64,000 nt of DNA from the NCBI RefSeq assembly GCF_000517265.1, contig NZ_AYSJ01000017.1, positions 228,065-292,064 of the forward strand. The letters run 5' to 3'. The stretch's first letter is position 1. Each line of letters starts with the position of its first letter. The stretch comes from Photorhabdus khanii NC19 (GTDB lineage: Bacteria; Pseudomonadota; Gammaproteobacteria; Enterobacterales; Enterobacteriaceae). The notes under the pieces are model-generated. The model was given only the letters and a program-made list of their open reading frames with translations, did not search any database and had not been told where the DNA came from. The translations under genes were made by a program, and so were the position numbers. Positions 38,243 through 48,413 of this stretch are shown piece by piece.

Positions 38243-38429
38243 CTTTTATTCCTTTTTAAGCAACGCAAATATCTTCTCACAAATAAGCGGAATGACGCTG
38301 AATGTCAATATTAACTTTTAATTAACTTTCAAATAACATTTAATGTCAGATATCAGGGGATATGTGAGGTACACAACTTCATAATGTCCCCGGATATTCC
38401 GAATGATTCAGTGATAATAGTGTCAATTT

Positions 38430-39221
38430 TTAACAAAGAGTTGCAATAATCACTTGATCAGCATTGAAAAGAGCAGTGATTTTATCTTTAAGGTGTAGTT
38501 TCAGTTTATCCGCGTTTTGATTAGTCAGAGTAGAACAGAGGGTTTCACCACCATCAAGAACGATAAGAACTTCTGTGCTCTTTTCACCAGTTTCGATTTT
38601 ACTAACCTGGCCTGTCAGGGCATTGTCAAAATGATTGTCGGGAAGTTGCTCTTTCGTCAATGTTATCCAGGGCGCTTTAATCAAAGCCAATACCTCCTTA
38701 CCTTTTATCAGATCCAGACGGTCAGCACTCTGCTCTGTCAATGCTGCATTCAGTGATGTTTGACCATCTGCCAGCAATATGCGGACATGTTGCTGCACCT
38801 GATTATGGTCACGGTCAGTAATTGTGCCAAAGAATTGATTACGGGCGCTGGTTTGCAGAGAAAAACGGGAAATCGCAGCCAATAAGCTATCGAGGGGAAG
38901 GAGATCATCTTTCAGCACATCAAAGGCTTTTTGTTGAATTTGTGACAGCAAATCATAAAGTTGTAACAAACGTTCACCATAACGGGTAAGATTCGTCCCG
39001 CCGCCGCCCTTACCACCAGTAGCACGATCCACCATTGTTTCATCTGCTAACTGGTTCATTTCATTGATGGCATCCCAGGCGCTTTTATAACTGATGCCAG
39101 CCAGCTTTGCCCCCTGGCTGATAGAACCCGTTGCTTTAATCTGTTTCAGTAATAAGATTCGGCGTGGGTCTGCGAATAACCGTTGCTGTAATTTCAGTGT
39201 TAATAGAATTTCGGCTTGCAT
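38430..39221 (-). CDS. modE: Molybdenum-dependent transcriptional regulator ModE
   Basis: 263 aa from the ATG at 39221 (MQAEILLTLKLQQRLFADPR), matching E. coli ModE (262 aa); an upstream in-frame extension is not conserved. An N-terminal winged helix (GSISQGAKLAGISYKSAWDA and GGKGGGGTNLTRYGERLLQL) is followed by two Mop-like molybdate-binding domains (SARNQFFGTI… and later). It represses modABC when molybdate is bound. Divergent from acrZ and modABC. Confidence 0.95.
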   Translation of the reverse strand: MQAEILLTLKLQQRLFADPRRILLLKQIKATGSISQGAKLAGISYKSAWDAINEMNQLADETMVDRATGGKGGGGTNLTRYGERLLQLYDLLSQIQQKAFDVLKDDLLPLDSLLAAISRFSLQTSARNQFFGTITDRDHNQVQQHVRILLADGQTSLNAALTEQSADRLDLIKGKEVLALIKAPWITLTKEQLPDNHFDNALTGQVSKIETGEKSTEVLIVLDGGETLCSTLTNQNADKLKLHLKDKITALFNADQVIIATLC

Positions 39222-39404
39222 AATTGTTTTTTTCAGGAAATAAAATCGTAAATTTTTGTTGGATAACCGGGAAAAACGCACGTTTAGCCGGTTACAGTTG
39301 TTTGTCTTTGTCTAGAATGGTACTAATTATAGCGCTATTACCCGCTATGGTTAAAAATGTGTTATGTTGCCGGCTCATTTAATGAGCCACTATGTGAGGC
39401 TACC

Positions 39405-39539
39405 ATGTTTGAATTGATTAAAAGTATGGCCTTTGCCCTGGTCATGGTACCGGTAGTGATGGTCGGAATCTTGGGTTTAATTTATGGCCTTGGGGAATTG
39501 TTTAATATCATTTCCCGTATTGGTCATTCTGAGAAGTAG
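39405..39539 (+). CDS. acrZ: AcrAB-TolC efflux pump accessory protein AcrZ
   Basis: 44 aa, [20 protein letters not shown] and then [17 protein letters not shown], closely matching E. coli AcrZ (49 aa). A single membrane helix that binds AcrB and tunes its substrate range. GAGG precedes the ATG. It lies between modE and modA as in E. coli. Confidence 0.93.
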   Translation: MFELIKSMAFALVMVPVVMVGILGLIYGLGELFNIISRIGHSEK

Positions 39540-39574
39540 AACTAATATTTCTTTGTACACCAGATGCCATTCTG

Positions 39575-39606
39575 ATTACCCGGTGATTCACCGGGTAATT
39601 TGTCTT
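39575..39606 (+). terminator. Terminator of acrZ
   Basis: ATTACCCGGTG (39575-39585), a 3-nt loop and CACCGGGTAAT (39589-39599), then TTGTCTT. A perfect 11-bp stem. Confidence 0.85.
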
Positions 39607-39730
39607 AATTAATCATAATCAGTTTATTTTATTTATCTTATTTTTCTATTACAGCATTTTGCTTCAAATGAAATCAGATAGTAAAAGTTGCTCACAATTT
39701 GCCGATTATTAATGAGATAGTCTTCCATTC

Positions 39731-39756
39731 AGCGCTATATCTTGTTATATACAGCG
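39731..39756. promoter_or_regulatory. Candidate ModE operator of modABC
   Basis: CGCTATAT (39733-39740) and ATATACAGCG (39747-39756) form an imperfect palindrome of the ModE type (CGnTATAT…ATATAnCG). It lies ~33 bp upstream of the modA ATG, close to where ModE binds in E. coli. Confidence 0.55.
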
Positions 39757-39788
39757 AACTAATTGGTAATTACGCAGGTGGAAAACAA

Positions 39789-40559
39789 ATGAAGAAGAGT
39801 TTTGCTAAACTGTTAGCGGGAGTTATTGTTTCTTTTACTTTGACGTGGCAAGCATGGGCTACGGAGAAAGTCACCGTATTCGCTGCTGCCTCACTGACCA
39901 ATGCACTTGACGATATTTCGATACAATATAAGCAAGAAAAGAAAGGTGACGTGGTGGCTTCCTATGCATCATCTTCTACTTTGGCTCGCCAGATTGAACA
40001 AGGTGCTCCGGCAGATATTTTTATTTCCGCTGACCAACAGTGGATGGATTACATTGCTGGGAAGAAACTGATTATTGATAAAACTCGCTTTACTATTTTA
40101 GGAAATCAACTGGTTCTGATTGCACCGAAAGAGAGCAAACTTAATAAAATTAACATTAATAAAGAGACCCAATGGAAATCTTTATTGGCTGATGGCCGTC
40201 TTGCCGTCGGTGATCCAGATCATGTTCCGGTAGGTATCTATGCTAAACAATCGCTGCAATATTTGGGGGCATGGGAGACGGTTAATCCTCTGCTGGCTCG
40301 CACCAGTAATGTGCGCAGTGGTATGGCGCTGGTGGAACGTGCAGAAGTTCCATTGGGGATTGTTTATGCTTCAGATGCTGTTGCCAGTGATAAAGTCAAA
40401 GTTGTGGGGATTTTCCCGGCAGAGAGCCACAAGCCTATTGAATATCCTATGGCGATCATCAAAGCTCATAATAATCCCGCAGTGCTTGGTTTTTATGACT
40501 ATCTGAAAACCCCTGAGGCCGCTGCAATTTTTAAACGTTACGGTTTTCGCCCACTTTAG
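39789..40559 (+). CDS. modA: Molybdate ABC transporter substrate-binding protein
   Basis: 256 aa from ATG 39789 (a longer frame to 39699 would run through the operator). Signal peptide MKKSFAKLLAGVIVSFTLTWQAWA. The mature protein has VFAAASLTNALDDI, ASSSTLARQIEQGAPADIFI and GDPDHVPVGIYAKQ, the ligand-binding segments for the molybdate oxyanion. First gene of modABC. Confidence 0.96.
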   Translation: MKKSFAKLLAGVIVSFTLTWQAWATEKVTVFAAASLTNALDDISIQYKQEKKGDVVASYASSSTLARQIEQGAPADIFISADQQWMDYIAGKKLIIDKTRFTILGNQLVLIAPKESKLNKININKETQWKSLLADGRLAVGDPDHVPVGIYAKQSLQYLGAWETVNPLLARTSNVRSGMALVERAEVPLGIVYASDAVASDKVKVVGIFPAESHKPIEYPMAIIKAHNNPAVLGFYDYLKTPEAAAIFKRYGFRPL

Positions 40560-40569
40560 GAATAGGCTT

Positions 40570-41268
40570 TTGGAGATATTAAGTGAATATGAATGGCAAG
40601 CCATCATCCTGAGTCTGAAAATTTCAGGTATGGCGGTGTTAATTAGCTTGCCGTTTGGGATCTTGATGGCATGGATTCTGGTTCGTTTCCGGTTTCCGGG
40701 TAAATCATTACTTGACAGTATTATTCATCTGCCATTGGTGTTACCGCCAGTGGTAGTGGGGTATCTACTGTTGATCAGTATGGGGCGTCGTGGATTTATT
40801 GGTGAATGGCTATATGACTGGTTTGGCATCAGCATTGCATTCAGTTGGCGTGGTGCTGCGTTGGCTTCTGCGGTTGTTGCTTTTCCGCTGATGGTCAGGG
40901 CGATACGTTTGGCGTTGGAAGGTGTTGATCGGCGGTTGGAACAGGCTGCCCGTACCTTGGGGGCAAATCCGTTCAGGGTCTTTTTTACGATTACATTGCC
41001 GCTCTCTTTGCCTGGGATTATTGTTGGTATTATTCTGGCATTTGCCCGTTCATTGGGGGAGTTTGGTGCAACCATCACCTTTGTATCTAATATTCCGGGT
41101 GAAACGCGGACAATACCTTTGGCAATGTATACTCTGATTGAGACGCCTGGAGCAGAAACTGCCGCGGCTCGTTTATGTATTATTGCCATTATTCTTGCTT
41201 TGATGTCATTGATGATTTCTGAATGGCTAACCCGTTGGGGAAGGAAACGTCTGGGAGCAACATGTTAG
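40570..41268 (+). CDS. modB: Molybdate ABC transporter permease
   Basis: 232 aa. TTG is the only in-frame start compatible with the conserved N terminus ([20 protein letters not shown] against E. coli MILTDPEWQAVLLSLK), with AGGA about 8 bases upstream. About five membrane helices and the EAA loop [21 protein letters not shown]. Overlaps modC by 7 bp. Confidence 0.95.
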   Translation: MEILSEYEWQAIILSLKISGMAVLISLPFGILMAWILVRFRFPGKSLLDSIIHLPLVLPPVVVGYLLLISMGRRGFIGEWLYDWFGISIAFSWRGAALASAVVAFPLMVRAIRLALEGVDRRLEQAARTLGANPFRVFFTITLPLSLPGIIVGIILAFARSLGEFGATITFVSNIPGETRTIPLAMYTLIETPGAETAAARLCIIAIILALMSLMISEWLTRWGRKRLGATC

Positions 41269-42326
41269 AGCTGGATTTTGAACAACAACTTGGTGATCTT
41301 CATTTACAGGTTGACACGCAGTTACCCTCTGAGGGAATTACGGCTGTTTTTGGCCTTTCAGGTGCGGGAAAAACTTCACTGATAAATGTTATTTCTGGTT
41401 TGCTACGTCCACAGAAAGGGCGGGTTGTTCTCAATGATCATGTATTGGTGGATATTGAAAAAGGGACTTGCTTGCCACCAGAGCAACGCCGTATAGGTTA
41501 TGTCTTTCAGGATGCCCGGCTGTTTCCTCATTACCGGGTAAAAGGCAATCTGCAATACGGAATGTCTTCGGTGATGAAACCGGAGTTTGACAGCATTATT
41601 CATTTGTTGGGAATTGAGCACCTGCTATCCCGTTTTCCTCTTACCCTGTCCGGTGGTGAAAAACAGCGGGTTGCTATTGGTCGCGCTTTATTGACGGCAC
41701 CTGAATTGCTGTTAATGGATGAGCCATTGGCATCTTTGGATCTCCCGCGTAAACGCGAACTTTTGCCTTATCTTGAAAGGCTTTCTCAAAATGTCAAAAT
41801 CCCGATTTTGTATGTTAGCCATAATTTGGATGAAATCCTTCGCCTGGCTGAAAATGTGATCGTAATGGATAACGGGAAAGTCAGGGCGACAGGGAAATTA
41901 GCCGAGGTTTGGGCTAGCAGCGCACTGCGTCCCTGGTTACAAAAAGAGACGCTCAGCAGCATTCTGAACGTTTCAATGGTTGAACATCATAATCGTTATG
42001 AAATGACAGCGGTGGCGTTCGCTGATCAGGCTTTATGGCTGCCTAAAATTGATGCTCAACCGGGAACTGATTTGCGTATCAGAATAGATGCTTCAGATGT
42101 TTCACTAGTACTGGAACCGCCTCGCGGTAGTAGTATCCGCAATATTTTGGCTGTGAAAGTGGTTGAATTTTTTGATGATGATGGGCAGGTCGATGTCAAA
42201 CTGACGCTGAGTGGTCATTGTTTATGGGCAAGAATTACTCCGTGGGCAAAGGATGAACTGAATTTGCGACAGGGGCAATGGTTGTATGCCCAAATAAAGA
42301 GCGTTTCTCTTAATCGGCAATTGTAG
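41262..42326 (+). CDS. modC: Molybdate ABC transporter ATP-binding protein
   Basis: 354 aa from ATG 41262, inside the end of modB, matching E. coli MLELNF…. Walker [15 protein letters not shown] (~31-44), signature [15 protein letters not shown] (~130-145), Walker [13 protein letters not shown], and a C-terminal Mop domain (~290-354; [20 protein letters not shown]) that senses molybdate. It energises ModB. Confidence 0.96.
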   Translation: MLELDFEQQLGDLHLQVDTQLPSEGITAVFGLSGAGKTSLINVISGLLRPQKGRVVLNDHVLVDIEKGTCLPPEQRRIGYVFQDARLFPHYRVKGNLQYGMSSVMKPEFDSIIHLLGIEHLLSRFPLTLSGGEKQRVAIGRALLTAPELLLMDEPLASLDLPRKRELLPYLERLSQNVKIPILYVSHNLDEILRLAENVIVMDNGKVRATGKLAEVWASSALRPWLQKETLSSILNVSMVEHHNRYEMTAVAFADQALWLPKIDAQPGTDLRIRIDASDVSLVLEPPRGSSIRNILAVKVVEFFDDDGQVDVKLTLSGHCLWARITPWAKDELNLRQGQWLYAQIKSVSLNRQL

Positions 42327-42456
42327 AATCTGATTTTTCATAAATGAATAAACAGGTTGTCAGTTGGAAGAAAGAAGATTGTTTGGAATAACAAGGGGCT
42401 CCCATGCGGGATTGCCCCCGAGTGTGATTTATGGATATCGTTAATCAGGCAAGAAA

Positions 42457-43275
42457 TTAAAGGACATGTTTGCGAATAATTTCGGCGATCCCTGGTTGAG
42501 TATTATCCAGCGTCACCAAATCGGCCCGTTCTTTGACAGCATCGACGCTGTTACCCATAGCAACACCGAGTCCGGCGGTTTCCAGCATGCTCAGGTCATT
42601 AAAGTTGTCACCAAAGGCGATAACATCCTGCATGCTCATTCCCTGTGATTCAATCCACTGTTTCAAACGCATGCCTTTACTGTTGCCTTTTTTGGTAATA
42701 TCCACTTGATCAAACCATGACCATTCACAGGCAAGACCGATGTCATTTTCGATCTGTTCAGTCACTTCACGTAGCTTTACTAAATCAGGGGAACAGGTAG
42801 CGAATTTCCAGATAGACTGCACTTCACCAATAGCATGCTGAAAACTACTGACATGCCGCATAGTTGGGCGTTGAGATTCAGGTAAGGTGTCAGACCATTT
42901 CATGGTGCGGGTAATTGTGTCATGCAGTTCTTCATATAACATGGCATCATCCACATACATCAGACGTTGAATATCGGTGTTGCTTAAGTGGGCGAGAACT
43001 TTTATCGCTTCCTGAGATGACAGTGGGTCTGAGGCTAATATTTTCTTCTCATGATAATCATACAGATACGTCCCATTACAGCAGATGACAGGCGTATCGA
43101 GTTGCAAAGCCTGATAAAAAGGGTGGATAGCGACATGATGGCGGCCAGTTGCAATCAGCACCTTAACACCGGCTTTACGGGCTTCATTCAGTACAGCGAG
43201 TGATTCCGGCAGGATATTCTTTTGAGGACTCAGTAACGTACCGTCCAGATCCAAAACAATGACGCGATATGACAT
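42457..43275 (-). CDS. ybhA: Pyridoxal phosphate phosphatase YbhA (HAD family)
   Basis: 272 aa, as in E. coli. Cof-type HAD phosphatase with motif I VLDLDGTLLSPQ (~7-18), motif II VLIATGRHHV (~39-48), and motif III/IV FGDNFNDLSMLETAGLGVAM. E. coli YbhA dephosphorylates pyridoxal 5'-phosphate and sugar phosphates. Divergent from pgl. Confidence 0.94.
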   Translation of the reverse strand: MSYRVIVLDLDGTLLSPQKNILPESLAVLNEARKAGVKVLIATGRHHVAIHPFYQALQLDTPVICCNGTYLYDYHEKKILASDPLSSQEAIKVLAHLSNTDIQRLMYVDDAMLYEELHDTITRTMKWSDTLPESQRPTMRHVSSFQHAIGEVQSIWKFATCSPDLVKLREVTEQIENDIGLACEWSWFDQVDITKKGNSKGMRLKQWIESQGMSMQDVIAFGDNFNDLSMLETAGLGVAMGNSVDAVKERADLVTLDNTQPGIAEIIRKHVL

Positions 43276-43379
43276 AGATTAGCCTCATAACTATATATAA
43301 TGTAAAAGATATTACATTGGAACTGAATAAAATTAAACCAATTGTACGGTGAGCTTAACGAATAATTAAAGGAGTGAAG

Positions 43380-44366
43380 ATGAAACAGGTGGTTTATACC
43401 GCGAGTCCAAACAGTCGTCAGATTCATGTTTGGAACCTGAATAATGAAGGTGAGTTATCATTAATTCAGACAGTTGATGTTCCGGGAGAAGTACAGCCAA
43501 TGGTGGTTAGCCCGGATCGCAAGCATCTTTATGTTGGGATCCGGCCACAATTCAGTATTGTCACTTACCAGATTGGTTCTGATGGGAAGCTGGTACAGCA
43601 GGGAATTTCACCAATACCGGGTAGCCCGACACATATCGCTACTGACAGGCAAGGCTGTTTTCTGTTCTCTGTTTCCTACAGTTATAACAATTTGAGTATC
43701 AGCCCAATTGACGAGCAAGGTATTGCAGGCGCGCCTGTTCAGATTATTGAAGGCTTGCAAGCACCGCATTCAGCCAATATTGATTGGGATAATAAACAGC
43801 TATTAGTACCTTGTCTGAAAGAAGATCGCATCCGTATTTTTGAGATGACAGAAGAGGGTTATCTGACAGAAAAGCGCGCTGAAGAAATTGTTACCGCAAC
43901 GGGTGCTGGCCCTCGTCATATGGCATTCCATCCGAATCAGCAGGTGATTTACTGTATTAATGAACTGGATTCTACCGTGGATGTTTATCACAAATGGGAG
44001 AAATACCGGATTATTCAGACCATTGATTCATTGCCGGAAGATTTGGCCGGTATTCGTTGGTCGGCGGATATTCATATTACACCGGATGGTCGTCACCTTT
44101 ATACCTGTGATCGTACTACAAGTTTGATTAGCCATTTTATTATTTCACAAGATGGTTTTAATTTGATTTTGGCAGGGCACTATAAAACCGAAACTCAGCC
44201 GCGTGGTTTTGCTATTGACCATAGTGGAAAATACCTGATTGCATCCGGTCAGAAATCTGACCATATCTTGGTTTCTGCTATTGATAAATATACCGGTAAA
44301 TTAACTGAGTTAGCGCGTTATCCCGTTGGTAAAGCGCCTATGTGGGTGACAGTGTTAGCTCTTTGA
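43380..44366 (+). CDS. pgl: 6-phosphogluconolactonase
   Basis: 328 aa from ATG 43380 (AAAGGAG six bases upstream); a GTG six bases earlier is open but less conserved. Seven-bladed beta-propeller of the YbhE type, second step of the oxidative pentose phosphate pathway. Repeats such as [39 protein letters not shown] and [17 protein letters not shown] are visible. [13 protein letters not shown] and [12 protein letters not shown] are family hallmarks. Confidence 0.96.
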   Translation: MKQVVYTASPNSRQIHVWNLNNEGELSLIQTVDVPGEVQPMVVSPDRKHLYVGIRPQFSIVTYQIGSDGKLVQQGISPIPGSPTHIATDRQGCFLFSVSYSYNNLSISPIDEQGIAGAPVQIIEGLQAPHSANIDWDNKQLLVPCLKEDRIRIFEMTEEGYLTEKRAEEIVTATGAGPRHMAFHPNQQVIYCINELDSTVDVYHKWEKYRIIQTIDSLPEDLAGIRWSADIHITPDGRHLYTCDRTTSLISHFIISQDGFNLILAGHYKTETQPRGFAIDHSGKYLIASGQKSDHILVSAIDKYTGKLTELARYPVGKAPMWVTVLAL

Positions 44367-44432
44367 GTTTGAGAAAATTGCTGTGTGTTACGGCGATAAT
44401 AGACAGATGTAAATACATCTCAGATTAATGAC

Positions 44433-44460
44433 AAAGTGCCGGCCTTTTGGTCAGCACTTT
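44433..44460 (+). terminator. Terminator-like hairpin after pgl
   Basis: AAAGTGC (44433-44439) pairs with GCACTTT (44454-44460), with an inner GGCC/GGTC arm around TTTT. It resembles the hairpin between the Hint genes (AGTGCTGAC…GTCAGCACT). No clear T-run. Confidence 0.5.
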
Positions 44461-44698
44461 AAACTGAGATTTGTGATGCCCACCTGTGCTGAAAAATTGT
44501 ATTCAAAATGTTATAAAACATGATGAGTTACCAGAATTAATCGGCCTAACTACTATAACTTTCGGAATATTCCTATATCTTTCTAAGTGAAATCCATTGC
44601 ACTATTGATCATCTATTAGCCTATAAGTGGTAAGAACATGATGACGATTTCAGTTAGACCTACTCTTCGTACTGTAAAACCATGGAGAGGTAAATAGA
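44461..44698. other. Upstream region of the PAAR effector
   Basis: No gene seen. Contains the likely promoter, with GGAGAGG immediately before the effector start. Confidence 0.5.
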
Positions 44699-46273
44699 AT
44701 GGCAAAAGGCTATTATCTGCTCGTTGGTGATAAAACGACCTGTGGTGGCGTCATTATCACCGGTGACCAGACCATGACATTTAACGGGCGGGCAACAGCG
44801 CGTGAAGGGGATCACGTCACCTGTGGTAAACATTCCGGTACTTACATGATTGCCGGGGGTGTACCCAGCATGTTTAGCATGGGACGACGATTGGCGGGCA
44901 CATTAGATAGTGTCAGCACCTGCCCCTGTCGGGCCAGGCTGATTAATTCCGTGATGGACAGTTATGAGAAGCAGGAAGAGTCTGCTGACCGGGCTGTCGC
45001 GCCTGCTAATATGGCGGCGCAGAATGTCTCTTCACCGGTGAAGGAAGCGGGAAGCGCTCAACCCGAACCGCCAGTGACGCAGTCCCCGCCACCACCGATA
45101 CCGGTGTTTACCAAATCCTGCCAGCGAGGCAAAGGCTGTACGGATGCCGGAACCGAAGCTGAACCCGCGAATAACTTTGGCAGAATGGGGATATATCAGG
45201 TGCCGTCATCTCCCGCTCCGGTAGCGGCGCAAAAGCCTGAACCGCCTCCTCAGGGCAAAAAACACCCATCTGAACCGGATAAGCCGCAGGATAAAAAATT
45301 GCCGTGGTATAAGCGGTGGTTTCGTGGTGGAAAGGAGCAGGCTGAAGCGGCGGCTACGGCAGTGGCGGCCACCACCCGAAGCGTGGCAGCGGATGGCGAA
45401 GCGCTGGTGATGCGTTACATTGGCGGTGGTGCTGCCAGCTCCGGGCGTTGGCTGGCGGCCCCAAATCCGTTGACGGTCGGGTTAATGGGATTGTTTTATT
45501 CACCGAGACTGAATGAAGGCGAAGAGGACTACTTAAACTGCTATCGCCTGAGTGAAATTGCTGAACAGTTTGGCAAAGCCCCGACGCGTGTGCGTTTCCG
45601 CTGGATCAGAGATGAAAAAAGCGGCAGGATGACGGTTCAGGGGTATCACGTCGGCCCGGAAAGTGGTCTGGATAAAGTGCCGGTTCGTATGATGAGGCTG
45701 AATCGGACCACCGGTAATTATGAATTCTGGGAGCCGGGAGAAAATCGGCCAACGATATTATGGACGCCGAACGAACAGGAGTTTCAGGTTCCAGCCCATA
45801 CCGGGAATGAAGAACGGTCGTTTATTCCGTCGCAAATCATCGTGTTACCAATCCCTGAAAAAGTGGGCAGTGATATTGAATCATTGCCGATGCCGGAAGA
45901 AAAGGATTTCCGCGATTATATTCTGATCTTCCCGATCCCGAATATGCCTCCGGTATATGTGTATTTGAGTAAACCTAGAAATGGATTGCCTCAAGATGGA
46001 CACGACTATCATCCAGCCCCAAAAACAGAGGAAATTACTGGGGTTTCTGGGTTACGGTCAGCTAAGAAAAAAACTCCAAAACAAAGCGGAGGTGGTAAAC
46101 GAGATAGATGGATCGATAGCAAAGGCCGCCGAATTTATGAATGGGACTCTCAACATGGTGAATTGGAGGTTTACCGGGTAAGTGATGGTGAACACCTTTG
46201 CTCTGTAGATTATAAGACTGGGAAAGAGTTAAAATCTGCTGTCAAAGGACGAAACATTAAACAGTATTTGTGA
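44699..46273 (+). CDS. PAAR – S-type pyocin – colicin E3 RNase effector (predicted T6SS cargo)
   Basis: 524 aa. Residues ~1-90 are a PAAR-like tip domain ([20 protein letters not shown]; paired Cys and His as in PAAR folds), ~100-215 a Pro-rich linker, ~260-400 an S-type pyocin domain ([40 protein letters not shown]), and ~430-524 a colicin E3-type ribonuclease. The latter has [20 protein letters not shown] with Asp483, His486 and Glu490 and the late Arg518 in GRNIKQYL, all four catalytic positions of colicin E3. E3 cuts 16S rRNA in the decoding site. The next gene is its cognate immunity type. Delivery by a type VI secretion system is inferred from PAAR. Confidence 0.93.
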   Translation: MAKGYYLLVGDKTTCGGVIITGDQTMTFNGRATAREGDHVTCGKHSGTYMIAGGVPSMFSMGRRLAGTLDSVSTCPCRARLINSVMDSYEKQEESADRAVAPANMAAQNVSSPVKEAGSAQPEPPVTQSPPPPIPVFTKSCQRGKGCTDAGTEAEPANNFGRMGIYQVPSSPAPVAAQKPEPPPQGKKHPSEPDKPQDKKLPWYKRWFRGGKEQAEAAATAVAATTRSVAADGEALVMRYIGGGAASSGRWLAAPNPLTVGLMGLFYSPRLNEGEEDYLNCYRLSEIAEQFGKAPTRVRFRWIRDEKSGRMTVQGYHVGPESGLDKVPVRMMRLNRTTGNYEFWEPGENRPTILWTPNEQEFQVPAHTGNEERSFIPSQIIVLPIPEKVGSDIESLPMPEEKDFRDYILIFPIPNMPPVYVYLSKPRNGLPQDGHDYHPAPKTEEITGVSGLRSAKKKTPKQSGGGKRDRWIDSKGRRIYEWDSQHGELEVYRVSDGEHLCSVDYKTGKELKSAVKGRNIKQYL

Positions 46274-46281
46274 GGTATATA

Positions 46282-46539
46282 ATGGGATTGAAATTAAGAT
46301 TGGAGTGGTTTAATAAACAAACAGAATTAGGGGAAGGGTGTGAGTATTCCAAGGATTTTGGAGATAATGCTGATGTTATGGCTAGTGGATTGGGAATATC
46401 AACAGAAGATAATATAAATAACGGCGGCTTTGATGTGGAATTTAAATGGGTGAGCGCTTTACAGCCTCACTTTTGTCATCAAATTGATTTATCAGCTTAT
46501 GATTATCAAATCTCTTTTGATTATCGAGACTTGTGGTGA
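46282..46539 (+). CDS. Colicin E3-type immunity protein
   Basis: 85 aa from ATG 46282 ([19 protein letters not shown]), the same length as colicin E3 immunity protein Im3 and closely alike: [45 protein letters not shown] and the ending DYRDLW. It blocks the RNase domain of the preceding effector. GAGG lies 9 bases upstream of the ATG and the gap between the genes is 8 bp. Confidence 0.93.
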   Translation: MGLKLRLEWFNKQTELGEGCEYSKDFGDNADVMASGLGISTEDNINNGGFDVEFKWVSALQPHFCHQIDLSAYDYQISFDYRDLW

Positions 46540-46630
46540 ACAGAGATTCAGCGGATGGTGGGATAGTGAGCAACAAACCACTATCCGTGTTTGACAGAGT
46601 TTTTGTTCCACTGTACGGCATATTTTGAGT

Positions 46631-46866
46631 ATGAATTTAATGATGGTCAATGTAGAAGTATTAATAAATAGTCTGGGTAAATCTTATCAAGAAATTTTTG
46701 ATGAGGGATTAATTCTTTATAAAACTAAACCAAATGGTTTTCCGGGTGATGAGGTTATTTAATTATAAATGGTAAAAGATGAGGGCTAGCGTTTTATCGC
46801 GAGGGGAAGAATTTAAAAGAAATTACATTAACCCTATTAAAGCTTTTATATCAAGAACGGATTTAA
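46631..46866 (+). pseudogene. Broken second immunity-like gene (DUF6392-like)
   Basis: From ATG 46631 the frame reads [40 protein letters not shown] and stops at 46760. After a frameshift and internal stops the sequence continues as FYREGKNLKEITLTLL and KLLYQERI to 46866. This resembles small pyocin-immunity-like proteins that accompany PAAR or pyocin effectors. The family call is from memory; the decay is plain. Confidence 0.6.
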
Positions 46867-47047
46867 CTTAATAAATACAGCTTTTCAAAAGGAGAGTTAA
46901 TTTTATTTAATCGAAAATCATAAACCATTAATAGAGAGTTTAAAAGAAACCCGCACGTAAAAAAATATTATCCGAACAGATGGGTATTAAAGCGTTTTCC
47001 CGCCATATCCGCAGAATGGGTGGCGGGAGAAAATCACTAACAGTAAA
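46867..47047. other. Decayed AT-rich tail between the immunity relic and bioA
   Basis: No gene. CCCGCCA (46999-47005) and TGGCGGG (47021-47027) form a hairpin that may terminate bioA (minus) or the effector module (plus). Confidence 0.5.
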
Positions 47048-48319
47048 TTACAAATTAATTGCCTTGAAAACAGCCTCTGTCAGACATGAAAGCTGCTCTG
47101 GTTGAATAATATAAGGTGGCATCAGATAAATCAGTTTACCAAATGGCCTTATCCAGACACCTTCAGAAACAAAATGGTGTTGTAACACCGCCATATTCAC
47201 CGGTTGTTTCATCTCCACCACCCCAATGGCGCCTAATACCCGAACATCAGCCACTTTTACATGTAATTTTAATGGCATCAACTCAGTGCTTAATTGGCTT
47301 TCAATCGATTTAATGCGCTGTTGCCAAGAGCTTTCTAGCAACAATTTCAAACTGGCTTCTGCTACGGCACACGCTAATGGGTTTCCCATAAACGTTGGAC
47401 CGTGCATAAAACAGCCAGCTTCACCATTGCTGATCGTTTCGGCTACTTTACGGGTTGTCAGTGTTGCTGATAGCGTCATGTAGCCGCCAGTCAGCGCTTT
47501 TCCCACACATAAAATATCCGGTTCAATTTCAGCGTGTTCACAAGCAAACAATTTTCCTGTGCGGCCAAAACCGGTGGCAATTTCATCGGCAATTAACAGA
47601 ATCTGATGCTGCTCACAGAGCATTCTGACCTGGCGCAGATATTCAGGATGATAAATCCGCATTCCTCCGGCACCTTGTACAATCGGTTCCAGAATAACCG
47701 CGGCAATATCACTGGAATGCTGCTCCAGCAAAGTACGGAATGAAATGATATCCCGTTCATCCCAAAGAGAATCAAATCCACATTCAGGTGATTCGGCAAA
47801 CAGATGTGGTGGCAGATAACCTTTGTAGAGATTATGCATCGAATTGTCGGGATCACAGACAGACATAGCACCGAACGTATCACCGTGATAACCGTGACGT
47901 AATGTCAGAATACGCTGACGTTTCTCACCTTTTGCCTGCCAGTATTGCAACGCCATTTTCAGGGCCACTTCCACCGCAACAGAACCTGAATCAGCCAGAA
48001 AGACGCACTCAAGCGATGGTGGCGTAATGTCCACTAATTGCCGGCAAAGTGCGATTGCGGATGGATGTGTAATTCCGCCAAACATGACATGGGACATTTT
48101 ATCAATCTGAGTCTTAGCTGCCTGATTCAGTATCGGATGATTATATCCATGAATGGCAGACCACCATGAAGACATGCCATCTATCAGCTTACGGCCATCA
48201 GTAAGTTCCAGTTCCACACCAGAGGCACTGACAACAGGATAAACCGGAAGTGGTTTGGTCATAGAGGTATAAGGATGCCAGATATGGCGCAGATCAAATT
48301 CAATATCGGAAGAAGTCAT
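47048..48319 (-). CDS. bioA: Adenosylmethionine-8-amino-7-oxononanoate aminotransferase
   Basis: 423 aa (429 in E. coli). PLP-dependent class III aminotransferase that converts KAPA to DAPA using S-adenosylmethionine. The PLP lysine is in [19 protein letters not shown]; the N terminus has [19 protein letters not shown] and [16 protein letters not shown], and [20 protein letters not shown] is the PLP phosphate-binding segment. Divergent from bioBFCD across a BirA-type operator. Confidence 0.97.
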   Translation of the reverse strand: MTSSDIEFDLRHIWHPYTSMTKPLPVYPVVSASGVELELTDGRKLIDGMSSWWSAIHGYNHPILNQAAKTQIDKMSHVMFGGITHPSAIALCRQLVDITPPSLECVFLADSGSVAVEVALKMALQYWQAKGEKRQRILTLRHGYHGDTFGAMSVCDPDNSMHNLYKGYLPPHLFAESPECGFDSLWDERDIISFRTLLEQHSSDIAAVILEPIVQGAGGMRIYHPEYLRQVRMLCEQHQILLIADEIATGFGRTGKLFACEHAEIEPDILCVGKALTGGYMTLSATLTTRKVAETISNGEAGCFMHGPTFMGNPLACAVAEASLKLLLESSWQQRIKSIESQLSTELMPLKLHVKVADVRVLGAIGVVEMKQPVNMAVLQHHFVSEGVWIRPFGKLIYLMPPYIIQPEQLSCLTEAVFKAINL

Positions 48320-48327
48320 AAGGCTAT

Positions 48328-48360
48328 ATGTAAACTAATTTATTTAAAATAAGTTGACAG
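48328..48360. promoter_or_regulatory. BirA-type biotin operator (bioA / bioB)
   Basis: ATGTAAACT (48328-48336), 15 bp, AGTTGACAG (48352-48360). This is a degenerate match to the BirA consensus TTGTAAACC-N15/16-GGTTTACAA, placed exactly between the divergent bioA and bioB genes where E. coli has its bio operator. Confidence 0.7.
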
Positions 48361-48413
48361 TATAACGACATTATTTAAACTGACGAGACTTTTTTCACAC
48401 TGGAGATGTCATT

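Noticed and set aside
39699-39788. N-terminal extension of ModA
   Set aside because: It would be translated through the ModE-like palindrome and would place a 30-residue tail before a clear signal peptide.
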